Shown: in pieces, positions 21,124 to 31,792 of the stretch
Position numbering within the stretch: position 1 is the stretch's first letter
How the letters are laid out: each line of letters opens with the position of its first letter
Origin: Gliomastix tumulicola
Lineage: Eukaryota; Ascomycota; Sordariomycetes; Hypocreales; Bionectriaceae
DNA: 64,000 nucleotides
Assembly: GCA_001599755.1 (NCBI GenBank)
Contig: BCHX01000002.1
Coordinates: 496,001 to 560,000, forward strand
Direction: 5' to 3'
Notes under the pieces: generated by a model
Seen by the model: only the letters and a program-made list of their open reading frames with translations
The model's database searches: none
What the model was told of the DNA's origin: nothing
Made by a program: the position numbers and the translations under genes

Positions 21124-22507
21124 TGTCGCCTTCGTGGCGGCGAAACGCCTACGTCTTAAATATCTTGAACGGTGAGGCAGATCGTCAGACAAGTCACTTC
21201 GTCTGTTGTCCGAAAGAATGCCGACCTTCCTCTCCCACGGCAAGCATGGTCACATCGTGCATCCAGGGGTGTAAAGGGCCGATCAGGATGTGCACGCTGG
21301 AGACTAGAATCCTCATGATGGGCATGGTGACATCGCGTATCTCCACGAAGGCTGGTGAGTGCGGAGGTTGGAAGCGGGGGAAGATGGCTGGGATCAAGAT
21401 GGGACAGTGGAATGTTGATGCTCCTCGCGAGCGCCCAAGAGGAGGAGAATAGCGACGGGACCCAACAAGGCGTCGGGTCGCTGTGGGCGCCAGTGTTGAA
21501 ATTTACAGTGGGATGATCCCCCTGGCGTCAGACTTCCCGCCCCCGCACATGCCAGTGTCGGGTCTGACTTTCAACCTCCCGTCGTTCAGCTCGTTGGTGC
21601 GTAAGTATTGATGCTCACGTAATTATTCTGTTAGGCTGGTCTCGTTACCCGTTGTTTCAAAATCTCGTTTCCAAAGCACCCGCCAGCTCATAGATCTGTC
21701 TGATAGGAGTGCAGAAGCAGACTTCACAGCCTGGCACGCGTCGAGTTCCGGGGCGCGTGTTACCGAGAGCGCGTTGGAAGCGCTTGCTGGTTCACCGATG
21801 TTCTGTTCGACAGCTTCAGGTTCGCACATCCATCATTTTGTGTTTCTCTAATCTGTGCTTTGAGCATCTAGCTGAGCGTCTACCTCAAACATATGACTCT
21901 GGATTGGTTCGCTGGTCCTTCCCTCCCTTTAACCGCGGAGAGTCGGACCACTCAGATCGCGTATCTTGCCGCCATGCCTGTCATCAGCTGGCCAAGTTGG
22001 ACGCCTTCTCATGCAAGGCGTGCATTAGCCGCTGCGCCACCAAGACGTGCAAAAATATATGGAATCGGACGCCTGACAGATAAACGTGGTGCTGACATTT
22101 CTGCCCATTTCTGCCCAGTCCTTTTATCTTCCCCCTTCCCCTCAGTTCCTCTTTCTTGAGACTGTCGAGTTTTGCCTACCTTCTCAGCGAATGGACTGAC
22201 AGTTAGCTGGGCTAGCCAGCCAGCCAAAGTCATCAAATACCTTGACTCTCTCTCTTGGTTCTATCCCCGAAGGACATCCTCAATCGTTGTCCTCGTCAGC
22301 CGCCAGATTCTCCTCCATTCTGATTCTGGCCGAGGTCAAAGCCCTCCATGATCGAGATCCTTTCTTGGTCAACTACCCAGCGGCCAATTTGCGACCATCC
22401 CCTTCGTCCATCGACCATCATCTATTGACCGTCTTCCTATCCATCAACTGTCTTCCTATCCGTCAACCGTCTTCTCCATCCATCGACGTCTTCGATTAGA
22501 GCTCAAG
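21124..22507. other. intergenic, 1.4 kb, upstream of NLR gene
   Basis: No convincing gene. Short Cys-containing frames at 21709-22083 lack a start context or splice structure. The right end holds a tandem repeat just before the NLR start codon. Confidence 0.5.
22431..22487. repeat. three tandem 19-bp repeats in the NLR leader
   Basis: Copies at 22431-22449, 22450-22468 and 22469-22487 all begin GTCTTC. The first two differ at two positions; the third is more diverged, and a fourth partial copy starts at 22488. They end 20 bp before the NLR ATG, so they probably lie in the 5' untranslated region. Confidence 0.75.
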
Positions 22508-25500
22508 ATGGCGTCCAAGAAGCTGAGCCCCGCAGAGTACCGGGTCGGATGGATCTGTCCCCTCGAGGTAGAACAGATCGCCGCCGAAGAGATGCTCGAC
22601 GAGACACACGAAGCCATCGCGCAGCCCCGAACCGACGCCAACGTCTACACCCTCGGAGCCATCAACGGGCATAACGTCGTTATCGCAGGCCTTCCCTCGA
22701 CAGGCCAATGCTCGACCGCGATCGTCGCTGCGCAAATGAGATCGACCTTCCCCAATATACGGTACGGCCTGCTCGTTGGGATTGGTGGCGGCGTCCCTTG
22801 CAAGACGGATGCAGGCGTCATGATACGTCTCGGGCACGTCGTGGTCAGCAAGCCAACCGGCGTACACTCGGGCGCGGTTCAATACGATCGCGGCAAGGCA
22901 AAAGATGGCCGATTTGAACGCACAGGCGCTCTCCAGCCGCCACCGACGACGCTGCTCAACGCTGCTCGTGCTCTGGCGGTGTCTCGGGCAAGGAGTGACC
23001 GCGATCCGGTGTGGGATAATGTTCAGAGGATCGAGACACACCGCCGAGCATTCAGGAGATTCAAATTCCCGGGTGCTGAACATGACCATCTCTACCCATC
23101 TGAGTACAATCACCAGAGCCCGGATCTATCCTGTGACGACGGGAAATGCGACCCGACACTGCGCATTGCACGACCGACTGACGCAGAGGATGACGAAGAG
23201 TATATCGTCGTACATCGAGGAACGATCGCGTCTGGAGGGCTCGTCGTGAAAGATGCCATGTTGAGGGATAACCTCGCGAGGCAAGACAACTTGCTCTGCT
23301 TCGAGATGGAAGCAGCTGGGGCGCTCATGGATTTCCCGTGCCTGGTCGTCCGTGGCATATCTGACTATTGCGACTCGCACAAGAACGACCTCTGGCACGG
23401 CTACGCAGCGGCAGTGGCTGCAGCGTATGCTCGACAGCTATTTTTCCATCTACCAATTGAGGAGGAGACGCTTGCGTAGGTACCCAAGTTCGTGATATAG
23501 ATAACAGAGTGATGGCAAAGATGAAGCGAGTGCTAACGAGAATCTCCAGATATGCCTCATCCCACGCCGAATCGTTGATGACGTGGATTGATCGACTTCC
23601 CGTTGCCTCGGGAGCATGCTTTGACTCGTACGAGGATGAATACGCTGCAACATGCCTATCAGGCACTCGAACTGCCCTGCTGCAACAGGTGTCAGACTGG
23701 GCACGCGATCCTCATGCAAAGCCTATCTTCTGGTTGAACGGCATGGCTGGAACTGGCAAGTCGACAATATCCCGAACTGTTGCTCGGTCATTTGCGGACG
23801 AGGAACTCCTAGCCGCTAGCTTCTTCTTCAAGAGAGGCGAGTCCGATCGGGGATCGTTGAAGACGTTTTTCACCACGCTGGCCTCCGAAATGGTCATTCG
23901 AAGACCTGCGGTGAGGCCTCACATCAGGAAAGCCCTAGAGAAAGACCCGGGCGTTGTGAGAAAGGCTGTCCGAGAACAATTTGAGAAGCTTATCTACGAG
24001 CCTCTGGAACAGGTCGCCCCAAGCAGTGCTGCGAAGCAGGTTTTAATCTTCGTTATTGATGCATTAGATGAGTGCGATCGAGATGAGGATATGAAGCTCA
24101 TGATTCGGCTTTTTGGGCGCCTCAAAGCTATACAGTCATTGAGATTCAAAGTCTTCATCACAAGTCGACCCGAGGTGCATGTCCGCCTTGGCTTCAAAGC
24201 CATCGAAGGCACATACCAGGACCTGATCCTCCACGAGATAAAAGACGAAGTCATCTATCAAGACATCTTCGTCTTCTGGGAACACCATCTACACCAGATT
24301 CGACAGACGTACAACTCCAGATTCACGGACGCGGAGGAGCAGATACCCCCGCATTGGCCCGAGCAATCTGACATCCACGCACTTACAAAGATGGCTGTTC
24401 CCCTTTTCATCTCTGCTGCCACGGCCTGTCGATTGATTTCGGATTGGAGATTTGGAGAGCCCGATCAACTACTCGAGGAACTGCTGGATCGTCGGAGAAA
24501 TAGCACAGGCTCAGATCTTGCTGAGATCTATCTTCCTGTTCTACGAATTATGGTGAAGGGATTGTCTCATAACGAAACCAAAACTTTCATGAAGGACTTT
24601 CGGAGGATTATTGGGACTATCGTTGCGTTGGCCGAGCCTCTGTCAAGACAAGCTATCTCCCAGATACTGGAAGTGCCGCAGATATCTGTGTCTCGGATGC
24701 TAGACAGAATGCATTCGGTCTTGAGCGTCCCTAAATCCCCAAGAAGCCCGGTGCGACTCTTCCACCTGTCTTTTCGCGACTTTCTGATAGATGATTTGGG
24801 AGCAAGCAAGGGGCATGACTTCTCCATAGACGAGAAGAGAACGCACGAGATGCTAGCACGCCAGTGTATCGCCATCATGACGAAGCACCTCAAGCAAAAC
24901 ATCCTGAATCTCAGCGTTCCGGGAACATCGAGACGAGAGATCGAATCGCGCGTCATCGACGACGCGCTGCCGCCGGAACTGAAATATGCATGCCTTCATT
25001 GGGTGTACCACGTCCAAGCAGCGAAGGCTACACTCGCTGACGGGGACCTGTGGACGGTGTTCCTAATGAATCACCTCTTGCATTGGATTGAGGTGCTTGG
25101 TCTAATGGGTAGAGCATGGGAGATGGCGGCACTTATCCGTAATCTCCAATCGCTGGTACACGTGAGTTAGTCGAATAATGATGAGCCTGGGCACCTATTT
25201 TGATACTGACCAGCCTCCTAGATACAAAATGCCAGTGCTATTGCAGAACTTCTTAGCGACGCTGGACGCCTTCTTATTCCAAGTTGTTTCATCATTGACC
25301 TTGCACCTCTTCAAATATACGCCTCCATTCTCAGCTTCGCTCCCGCGGGGAGCTTCGTACGAGCTACATTCGTAAGCTGTATACCGCAGTGGATACATGA
25401 CTGCCCCGACATGGTAGATGGTCGGGAATCCACTCTACAGGTGCTTGAGGGTCACGAAGGCAATGTGCATTCGGTGGCCTTTTCTCATGACAGTTCGTTA

Positions 25501-27567
25501 GTGGCTTCAGTCTCAAACGATCTGACGGTGCGAATTTGGCGAACTGAGACAGGTGAATGTCTGCAGGTTCTGAAAACAAGCACAAGGCCCGCTGCCGCCT
25601 ATGCCGATGAGATGTTTATTCCATCAAGTATATCCTTCTCTCATGATTCGAGCCTTATTGCTGCCACCTTTACATTCAGAGCAGGAATCGATGTGTGGCG
25701 CGTCGATACTGGAGAGCATGTGGAGCTCTTGGAAGACGACCTGTCGTTCAACTCGGTGGTTTTCTCACATGAATCAACCCTCATCATTGCAACGACTGGG
25801 ACCAATATCATCATATTGGATGTTGCTACTGGGAGATGCGTCCGAACCATTGAGCCAAGTATTGGTGGCATTCGTGGGGTGGCACTCTCTCACGATTCAA
25901 CTCTTCTTGCGCCGACTCCCCGCTTTGGGAGCAAAAAAGTCCAGATATTCGAGACCAACACTGCCGAATGTGTCTACGAGTGGGACACAAGCATCGAATT
26001 TGCTTCTCTTCGATTCTTGTCCTGCTCAACGAAAGTGGCCTGGCTTAACGAGCTAGATCCTCCCCATATCCACATGGGCGTTTGGGACTTGGAAACTGCT
26101 AAATGTGTGAACCACATTGTCATCAGCTCCCAAAAGTCTGCTTTGCATTCGTCACACTTGGAATCGGATCCGGTAACGAGAGAGGACGGAGCTTCCTTGA
26201 GAACAGGGCATAGGACCGCAGACCAGATCCGTGCATTCTTCGGGCATTATTCGAACATGTCTCATGACTCCCGACTTATTGTTTCGACCTCTGAAAGTGT
26301 CCCGCGAGTATTGCGGAACGTTGAGGGCCCTATGAGCTTGTATGCATCTGCAATTACGACATTCAACAAGGTCAAGATTTCACCCAATGGTGATCTCATG
26401 GCAACTCTTGAGAAAGACCACGATGCCTACTTTCCGAGACTGAGGATGTGGAGCTCTACCACTAAGGAATGCCTGTGGTCATTTACAATCGAAAAGCCCC
26501 CGTCCACCTGCGACCTGGCATTTTCAAACGACTCTGAGATGATTACTTTCACTAAGCTTAGTCCGGATATATTTTTCCGCCCCGAAGCAAGCGAGGGACT
26601 CCTCATCCTAAAAGCTAGAACCGGCCAGAGCTGTGCACAATTTCCAGGTTCCCATACCCGTCTATACTTCTCAATGACATCACGGATTGTTGCGTCTACT
26701 TCTGAAGACGTCATTTATATCTGGAAACTGTCACCACAACTTACTTTGTCATGGACATGCAGGGGTCACACTGGCGACATCTGGGATGTCGCATTCTCAA
26801 ATGACTCAAGCAACATGGCATCGGTCTGTGGGACTGGCTTCATGATGATCTGGTGTATGCGGACTGGGAAATGTTTAAGAAGACTCAACGTGAATCGCTG
26901 CTCTGAACCAAAGTTATGCTTCTCTAGCGACTCCAAGCTCATTGCACTAGCGTCACCAGAGGGCGAAAGCATTCGAATTTGGCAGACACATACTGGCGAG
27001 TGCATCAGAAATATCCACACACCATCGGAAGATGGTACTCTCAAGAAGTTCACCGGCCTTCACTTTTCTCCCGACTCAAAATTGATTGTGGAATGTGATC
27101 CTTATGGCCGAATTTGGATGCACGGTGTTGAGTCGGGAGAACTAATATGGCTAAGCGAACCGCGAATGATAAACAGCCATATGTCATTCCAAGGCGACGA
27201 TACCGGCGGCACACGTCTCGTAACTGGATCCGGTGCTTTCACCATAGTAGGCGTGGAAAGCGAAGCACCGCCAGTTCATTCTGTAGGAGGAGGTAGCGTC
27301 GTAAAGCGCTCAGGCTATGGTTTGAGTGACGATGGACGCTGGATCTTATGGAATGACACCAAGGTGCTTTGGGTGCCCGGGGATTTTCGCTATGGGCGCC
27401 CGGTGATTCTAGGGTCGAGCATTGTCTTCGGTAGAGTGTCTGAGAAGTTATGCTTCATCACGCTATCATACGGACAGTCGCAGTCTGGAAGAAAAAGGGC
27501 AATGAGCCCGCCAGATTCACCTGGCCTGAGAGAACCAAAGGCCAAACGTCCGATTTGCCGTGTTTGA
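22508..27567 (+). CDS. PNP_UDP-NACHT-WD40 NLR-type (STAND) protein, 1641 aa
   Basis: Three exons: 22508-23475, 23550-25161, 25222-27567; introns of 74 nt (branch GTGCTAAC) and 60 nt. Without splicing it looks like three separate genes. Residues about 10-315 are a nucleoside-phosphorylase-like domain (GWICPLEVEQIAA, LLVGIGGGVP, LLCFEMEAAGALMDFPCLVVRGISDY). A NACHT NTPase follows, with Walker A GMAGTGKST at about 387-395, Walker B LIFVIDALDEC at about 487-497 and FITSRPEV. A helical arm domain (FHLSFRDFLIDD) comes next, then a linker created across the second junction. From about 930 onward are degenerate WD40 repeats with recurring AFSHDSS and a W at strand ends. This is the architecture of fungal NLRs such as the HNWD/NWD group, which control non-self recognition and cell death. 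The repeats are not near-identical, unlike fast-evolving NWD repeats. Confidence 0.93.
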
Positions 27568-28035
27568 AGCATGTTTGTGCTTGGAAGTGGTATGAAGTTG
27601 ATTGGTAGGAGTTCCGGTCAAGACCATTGTACTTTACCTCGGATCTCATGCCTCTGTAGAAGACATTTTACATGAACAAATGCGAACGAAACGTACACGG
27701 CAAACCATAATCAGAGGTCAGTGAACAACTTATGGGCCCTTCATGTTGCCTCTATTGCCTTTGCTGCCGAGCAGTGAATCACTAATGATCTAAGTTACAC
27801 TGGCCAGCAACTTAGAACAAGGTGAGCGACAGGTGAGAGCGCAGTGAAAGTGAGACGGCTAGCGAGGAATTCATACAAAAATTCGACTGCGTCACACCCT
27901 CTCGTACAATCTTCACCTCTCCACTTGCGCGGCAGAAACTCTTCGCCTGGCAGCCCCCCCGAAAGCCCCCTCAACCGACTGAACCCACCCGACCCTCACG
28001 ATACGAAACCAAGTCTCGATCTCAAGAACATCAAA
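27568..28035. other. intergenic, no gene seen
   Basis: 3' flank of the NLR gene and pyrimidine-rich leader of the next gene. No coding region supported. Confidence 0.5.
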
Positions 28036-28572
28036 ATGTCCGACAACGGAGACTACGACGACGGTGCTGACGCGCCGATCATTCCCCACAGCCATAGGGG
28101 CATGCCTAAGGACGCGATCTGGAAGGACGCTCTGGCCCAGGCCGCGGCCGAAGCCAGTGCCTCCTCCAACAAGGCGCCCGCCAAACGAGCGACCGATGCC
28201 ATCAAGGCCGACAACGGCAACGACGAAGACAGCGTCCAAGACGAAGACATCAAGGGTCACGACGTCTCAGACGACGATGCCGCCTCCGAGATCACCGACA
28301 ACGACCGCGCCGCCATGCTCGAGACCTACTTCGACTTCATGGACCGCAAGTGGAACGGCGCCCTCTGCTACGGCAACCTCGACAAGGAGAAGAAGTGGGA
28401 GGCGCTCGTCACCAAGAACGGCTACGTCCTCGAGATGCGCACCTTTGCCGAATACCGCGAGCTCATCACGCTCACCGATGAGCTCCGTGATCGCCTCCGC
28501 GAGCTGGCCGAGCAGGAGTTGGACGAGGTGCTGAAGGTTGGCACTGAGGAGTTCCGCTTCCGCCTTGTCTGA
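28036..28572 (+). CDS. small acidic hypothetical protein (178 aa)
   Basis: Single exon starting MSDNGDYDDGADAPIIPHSH. The first 100 residues are disordered, Ala- and Asp-rich (DNGNDEDSVQDEDIKGHDVSDDDAASE). The second half is predicted helical, with YFDFMDRKWNGALCYGNLDKEKKWEALVTKNGY and a charged coiled-coil-like segment ELITLTDELRDRLRELAEQELDEVL. There is no signal peptide or membrane segment. I do not recognise the family. The open frame extends upstream to 27844, but that part is low-quality sequence in the leader, so the Met in the context TCAAAATGTC was chosen. Codon usage is strongly biased to C-ending codons, which supports real coding. Confidence 0.7.
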   Translation: MSDNGDYDDGADAPIIPHSHRGMPKDAIWKDALAQAAAEASASSNKAPAKRATDAIKADNGNDEDSVQDEDIKGHDVSDDDAASEITDNDRAAMLETYFDFMDRKWNGALCYGNLDKEKKWEALVTKNGYVLEMRTFAEYRELITLTDELRDRLRELAEQELDEVLKVGTEEFRFRLV

Positions 28573-29273
28573 GGAAGGGTGGTCAAGACATAGACTCGAA
28601 CATGTCTGCCATTCGCAAAATGTGAACGGAGATGGAATTTGGCGGCTGTTTCGAGCGGTCAACTCGCGTGAATAGACTGGTGGAAGGATGGCGGCGGTGT
28701 GTGTCGACTGACCACACTCGGACACGAAGCAGGAGAGAGTCAGCTCATATCTGAAGCGAGGATGAATTAAAGTTGACTAAACACGTGACCATGTAACGTG
28801 CATAAGTGCCACCGAAAATGTGACTGAGCAGCAAGACTTGATGCCTGGAGTCTTATCAGAGATATAGAGGAGGGAAGTTAACGGGTGAGCAGAGCTGAGA
28901 CAACGACGCCAGGACAGACCACCAAAGAGATTCAAGTATTCTTCGAAAGCCACTGATATTTCTTTTAGTGGAAAAATTATTGTCAAATTTTAAGCCAAGC
29001 CTACCAATGTGAGCCTGTGGTGAGAGCAATCTGATAACTTGCATTAATGGGGGCCCCTCCCCGTTTATGCGTCTATCCGAATTCCGATGGTTCCTGGACT
29101 AAAGCGCCACAACGCCCAATAGTGCGGCGCTAAGATACTCTTAGGCAGCCCCTATTCAATGGCTCGCCCGCATCTCAGCTGAAAAATATCGAATCATGAA
29201 ATGACCCCTATGATCATTCTCTTGTCTTCTTCTCCCATCATGGCCTCGCATCTGGACTGAGTAATCCGGTGCG
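28573..29273. other. intergenic, no gene seen
   Basis: AT-rich middle part (about 28950-29010). No supported coding region or RNA gene. Confidence 0.5.
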
Positions 29274-31613
29274 ATGGATGTCCTCAAACGTGTCGCATCG
29301 AGTACTCCCTGGGGCGGCAAGATGGGCTACCTCGACCGGGACTGGGACGTGTTCCCGTCCTCTGTTTTGCTGTCGACCCGGAAGATGTCGAAGATCATGA
29401 TCATCTTTGCCGCTCTGTCGATATCCGTTCTCACGCTGTTCTTTTTCCAGCAGAGCGCGGGCGTGGATGTGACGGTGCAGAATGAGAACGGCGCGTCTCA
29501 TGTGCCTGAGAGCGGGCATAGGCCGGATGCCCCCGTTGATGAGATCGTGGAGGACTACTTCACGGGGGACAAGCCGAAAGCCGATGACGACGAGGATGAC
29601 GTGGATTACGACGTTGAGCCTGTCCTGGAGGATCCGTGGATCGTCAAGAAGCCTCCCACTGAGAAACCTCCTGTCGAGAAGCCTCCCGTTGTGAACCCTC
29701 CCGTTGAGAAGCCTCCGGTCGAGCAGCCACCCGTCGAGAAGCCTCCCGTTGATACTCCGGTGCATCAGGAGCCTCCGGTGAATCTTCCCGTGGAGCCTGT
29801 TCATGAACCGCCCGTCAACGAGCATCCCGTTGGGGAGCCCGTGAAGGAAGAACCCATCGTGGATGCTCCGAATCCGAGCAAGCCGGCAGAGGGAGAGCAC
29901 GTGGATGACCACGTCGGACTCCCGGTCATGGAGCACAAGGAGGAGCCTGTCAAAGAGCCCATCCCACCACCCATCCCACCGCCAGTTCCAAACCCAGCAG
30001 ACAATCAGCCGCCGATCGATCCGGTCCCGCCTCCGCCAGTTGAGCATAAGGAAGACCCCATCATCGAGCCTGTTGGGAATCTACCGCTGGATCCGACAAA
30101 GGAGGTCGTCGTACCGCCTCCGGTACTCGCCGATGAACACAACGAAGAACTGCCCGATCAACTTCTTCACACTGCGCCGCCGTTTCTAGAGTTGGAAAAG
30201 CCAACGATTAACCGCAAGTTCGTCCTCGTCATCCCCGCCACCGACGGCGGCCCTGATCTCTGCAAAACAGTCCTGACGGCCCTCGCTCTCGGCTATCCTG
30301 CCCCAGTCATAATCAACTGGAAGATCGACTTCCACACCGTCACTGGATGGAACGGCGGTGAGAATCTGCCCAAGATCCCGGGATTCCTTGAATATCTCGA
30401 CGCCGCGATGCACTCCAGCGCCCATCCGTCTGAGAAGCTGGGAGAGGACGACATCGTGCTTCTGGTCGACGCATACGACATCTGGTTCCAGCTGCCCGCG
30501 GAGGTGATGCTGAGGAGATACCACGCTATCAACGAGAAGGCCAACGCTAGGCTGCGTGATGAATGGAACAGTACGGAGCCCATGCCTATGTATCAGACCA
30601 TCATCGCTGCGAGTGGGAAGAACTGCCACCCCCAGCCGAAATCGGGCTCGAACGACCATTGCGAGAGACTACCTCCCAGCCCGTTGCGACCGGATCTCTA
30701 CGGCCCGGAGACGGAGAAGAATGCGACCAAGCACCGCGATCACCGCCCGAAGTACATTAATGGCGGTCTGTACATGGGTCCGGTAGGCGATGTCAGACGC
30801 CTGTTCCGCCGTGCCAACGAGAAGATGAGGTCAGGCCTCGACCGGGGTATCCGCCTATTCAGCGAGCAGGGCATTCCCGGCGAGGTTCTGGGGGAGCAGG
30901 AGATCTATCGTCAGTGGCGGAGGAAGCACGAGGTGGACGACATCGATGCCATGGTCCTCATCAAGCGCGACTTCGAGTACCATTTCGGCCTCGACTACGG
31001 CCAGGAGCTTTCCATTCAGACCTACTGGACGGATACGGAGGATGGGCTGTTTGATGGCGCCTACATCCGGCTGAACAACCAGACCGAAATCGACCAGCAC
31101 TCCGCAGCGCTTGGTATCTCGCCTGTGCGACTCAGGGGTCTTCCTGACGATGTGAAGGCGGCGAAGAACCCTCTCGCTGGTATCGTAAATGCTCCCGACT
31201 GGGGAGACATGCCGCTCTACGCCGACTTCTGGACAGAGACCGTCCCCGCCATCCTCCACCACAACGGCTTCAAGGAGAGACGCGTCACGTGGTGGCACAA
31301 GCCGTGGTTCACACAGCACCTACGACAGATGCTCGTGCCTCGCCTGCAGCCCGGCGACCCATCACAGGCGATGGCCACCGTCGAGACCGAAACCGAAAAT
31401 TTCGCGTACTGGGCTCCCCTGGCCGAGGCCACGGACAGAAAACCGCGACGGATGGAAGGATCGGCCAAGGCTCGGTTGGGGAGGATGGAGTTCGAGGAGG
31501 TCTGCAAGGCGCCGGAAGGAATTGTCGATGACGAGGACGAACTTCCCAATGTTGGGCCGCCGAAGGAATGGTGGGAGGAGGTTTTCCGCGATACGCAGGG
31601 CCCGTTGGTCTGA
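29274..31613 (+). CDS. type II membrane glycosyltransferase, PLOD-like, with Pro-rich stalk
   Basis: Single exon, 779 aa. A short cytoplasmic N terminus is followed by one membrane anchor (about residues 42-62, IMIIFAALSISVLTLFFFQQ). Residues about 100-290 form a Pro/Glu/Val stalk built of PPVEKP-type units. The globular domain opens at FVLVIPATDGGPDLCKTVLTA and contains GEDDIVLLVDAYDIWFQLP, where DAYD stands in for the DXD metal/nucleotide-sugar site. It continues with KYINGGLYMGP and GEQEIYRQW. That order matches the glycosyltransferase domain shared by procollagen lysyl hydroxylase-linked transferases and their fungal relatives. It probably acts in the Golgi lumen; donor and acceptor sugars are unknown. 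A sugar-nucleotide epimerase gene lies convergently 180 bp downstream. Confidence 0.8.
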   Translation: MDVLKRVASSTPWGGKMGYLDRDWDVFPSSVLLSTRKMSKIMIIFAALSISVLTLFFFQQSAGVDVTVQNENGASHVPESGHRPDAPVDEIVEDYFTGDKPKADDDEDDVDYDVEPVLEDPWIVKKPPTEKPPVEKPPVVNPPVEKPPVEQPPVEKPPVDTPVHQEPPVNLPVEPVHEPPVNEHPVGEPVKEEPIVDAPNPSKPAEGEHVDDHVGLPVMEHKEEPVKEPIPPPIPPPVPNPADNQPPIDPVPPPPVEHKEDPIIEPVGNLPLDPTKEVVVPPPVLADEHNEELPDQLLHTAPPFLELEKPTINRKFVLVIPATDGGPDLCKTVLTALALGYPAPVIINWKIDFHTVTGWNGGENLPKIPGFLEYLDAAMHSSAHPSEKLGEDDIVLLVDAYDIWFQLPAEVMLRRYHAINEKANARLRDEWNSTEPMPMYQTIIAASGKNCHPQPKSGSNDHCERLPPSPLRPDLYGPETEKNATKHRDHRPKYINGGLYMGPVGDVRRLFRRANEKMRSGLDRGIRLFSEQGIPGEVLGEQEIYRQWRRKHEVDDIDAMVLIKRDFEYHFGLDYGQELSIQTYWTDTEDGLFDGAYIRLNNQTEIDQHSAALGISPVRLRGLPDDVKAAKNPLAGIVNAPDWGDMPLYADFWTETVPAILHHNGFKERRVTWWHKPWFTQHLRQMLVPRLQPGDPSQAMATVETETENFAYWAPLAEATDRKPRRMEGSAKARLGRMEFEEVCKAPEGIVDDEDELPNVGPPKEWWEEVFRDTQGPLV
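29641..29790. repeat. in-frame repeat encoding PPVEKP units
   Basis: Degenerate 18-bp periodic repeat (roughly CCTCCCGTTGAGAAG) encoding the Pro-rich stalk of the glycosyltransferase; repeat count is likely variable between strains. Confidence 0.6.
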
Positions 31614-31792
31614 GCGTATCTTTTTCGTTTGTATCAAATGTATGATTACGGGATAAAAAAAACACGGGTGGCATTGATAACATATGTACTGGATTGGAGA
31701 TTTGCATCGACAAGCACAAAGTCGAAGGTGTTGAGGCAAAGGAATTATCTATTATCTACATTGTCTATTATTATTACACATTATAAATATAA

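Noticed and set aside
21709..22083. 124-aa Cys-containing open frame as a secreted protein
   Set aside because: No signal peptide, and the composition resembles random translation of intergenic DNA.
22508..27567. Reading the NLR as three separate genes
   Set aside because: The second and third frames lack sound start contexts, and conserved linker regions appear only after splicing.
29641..29790. Periodic repeat as a CRISPR-like array or minisatellite locus
   Set aside because: The repeat is in frame within the glycosyltransferase and encodes its Pro-rich stalk.
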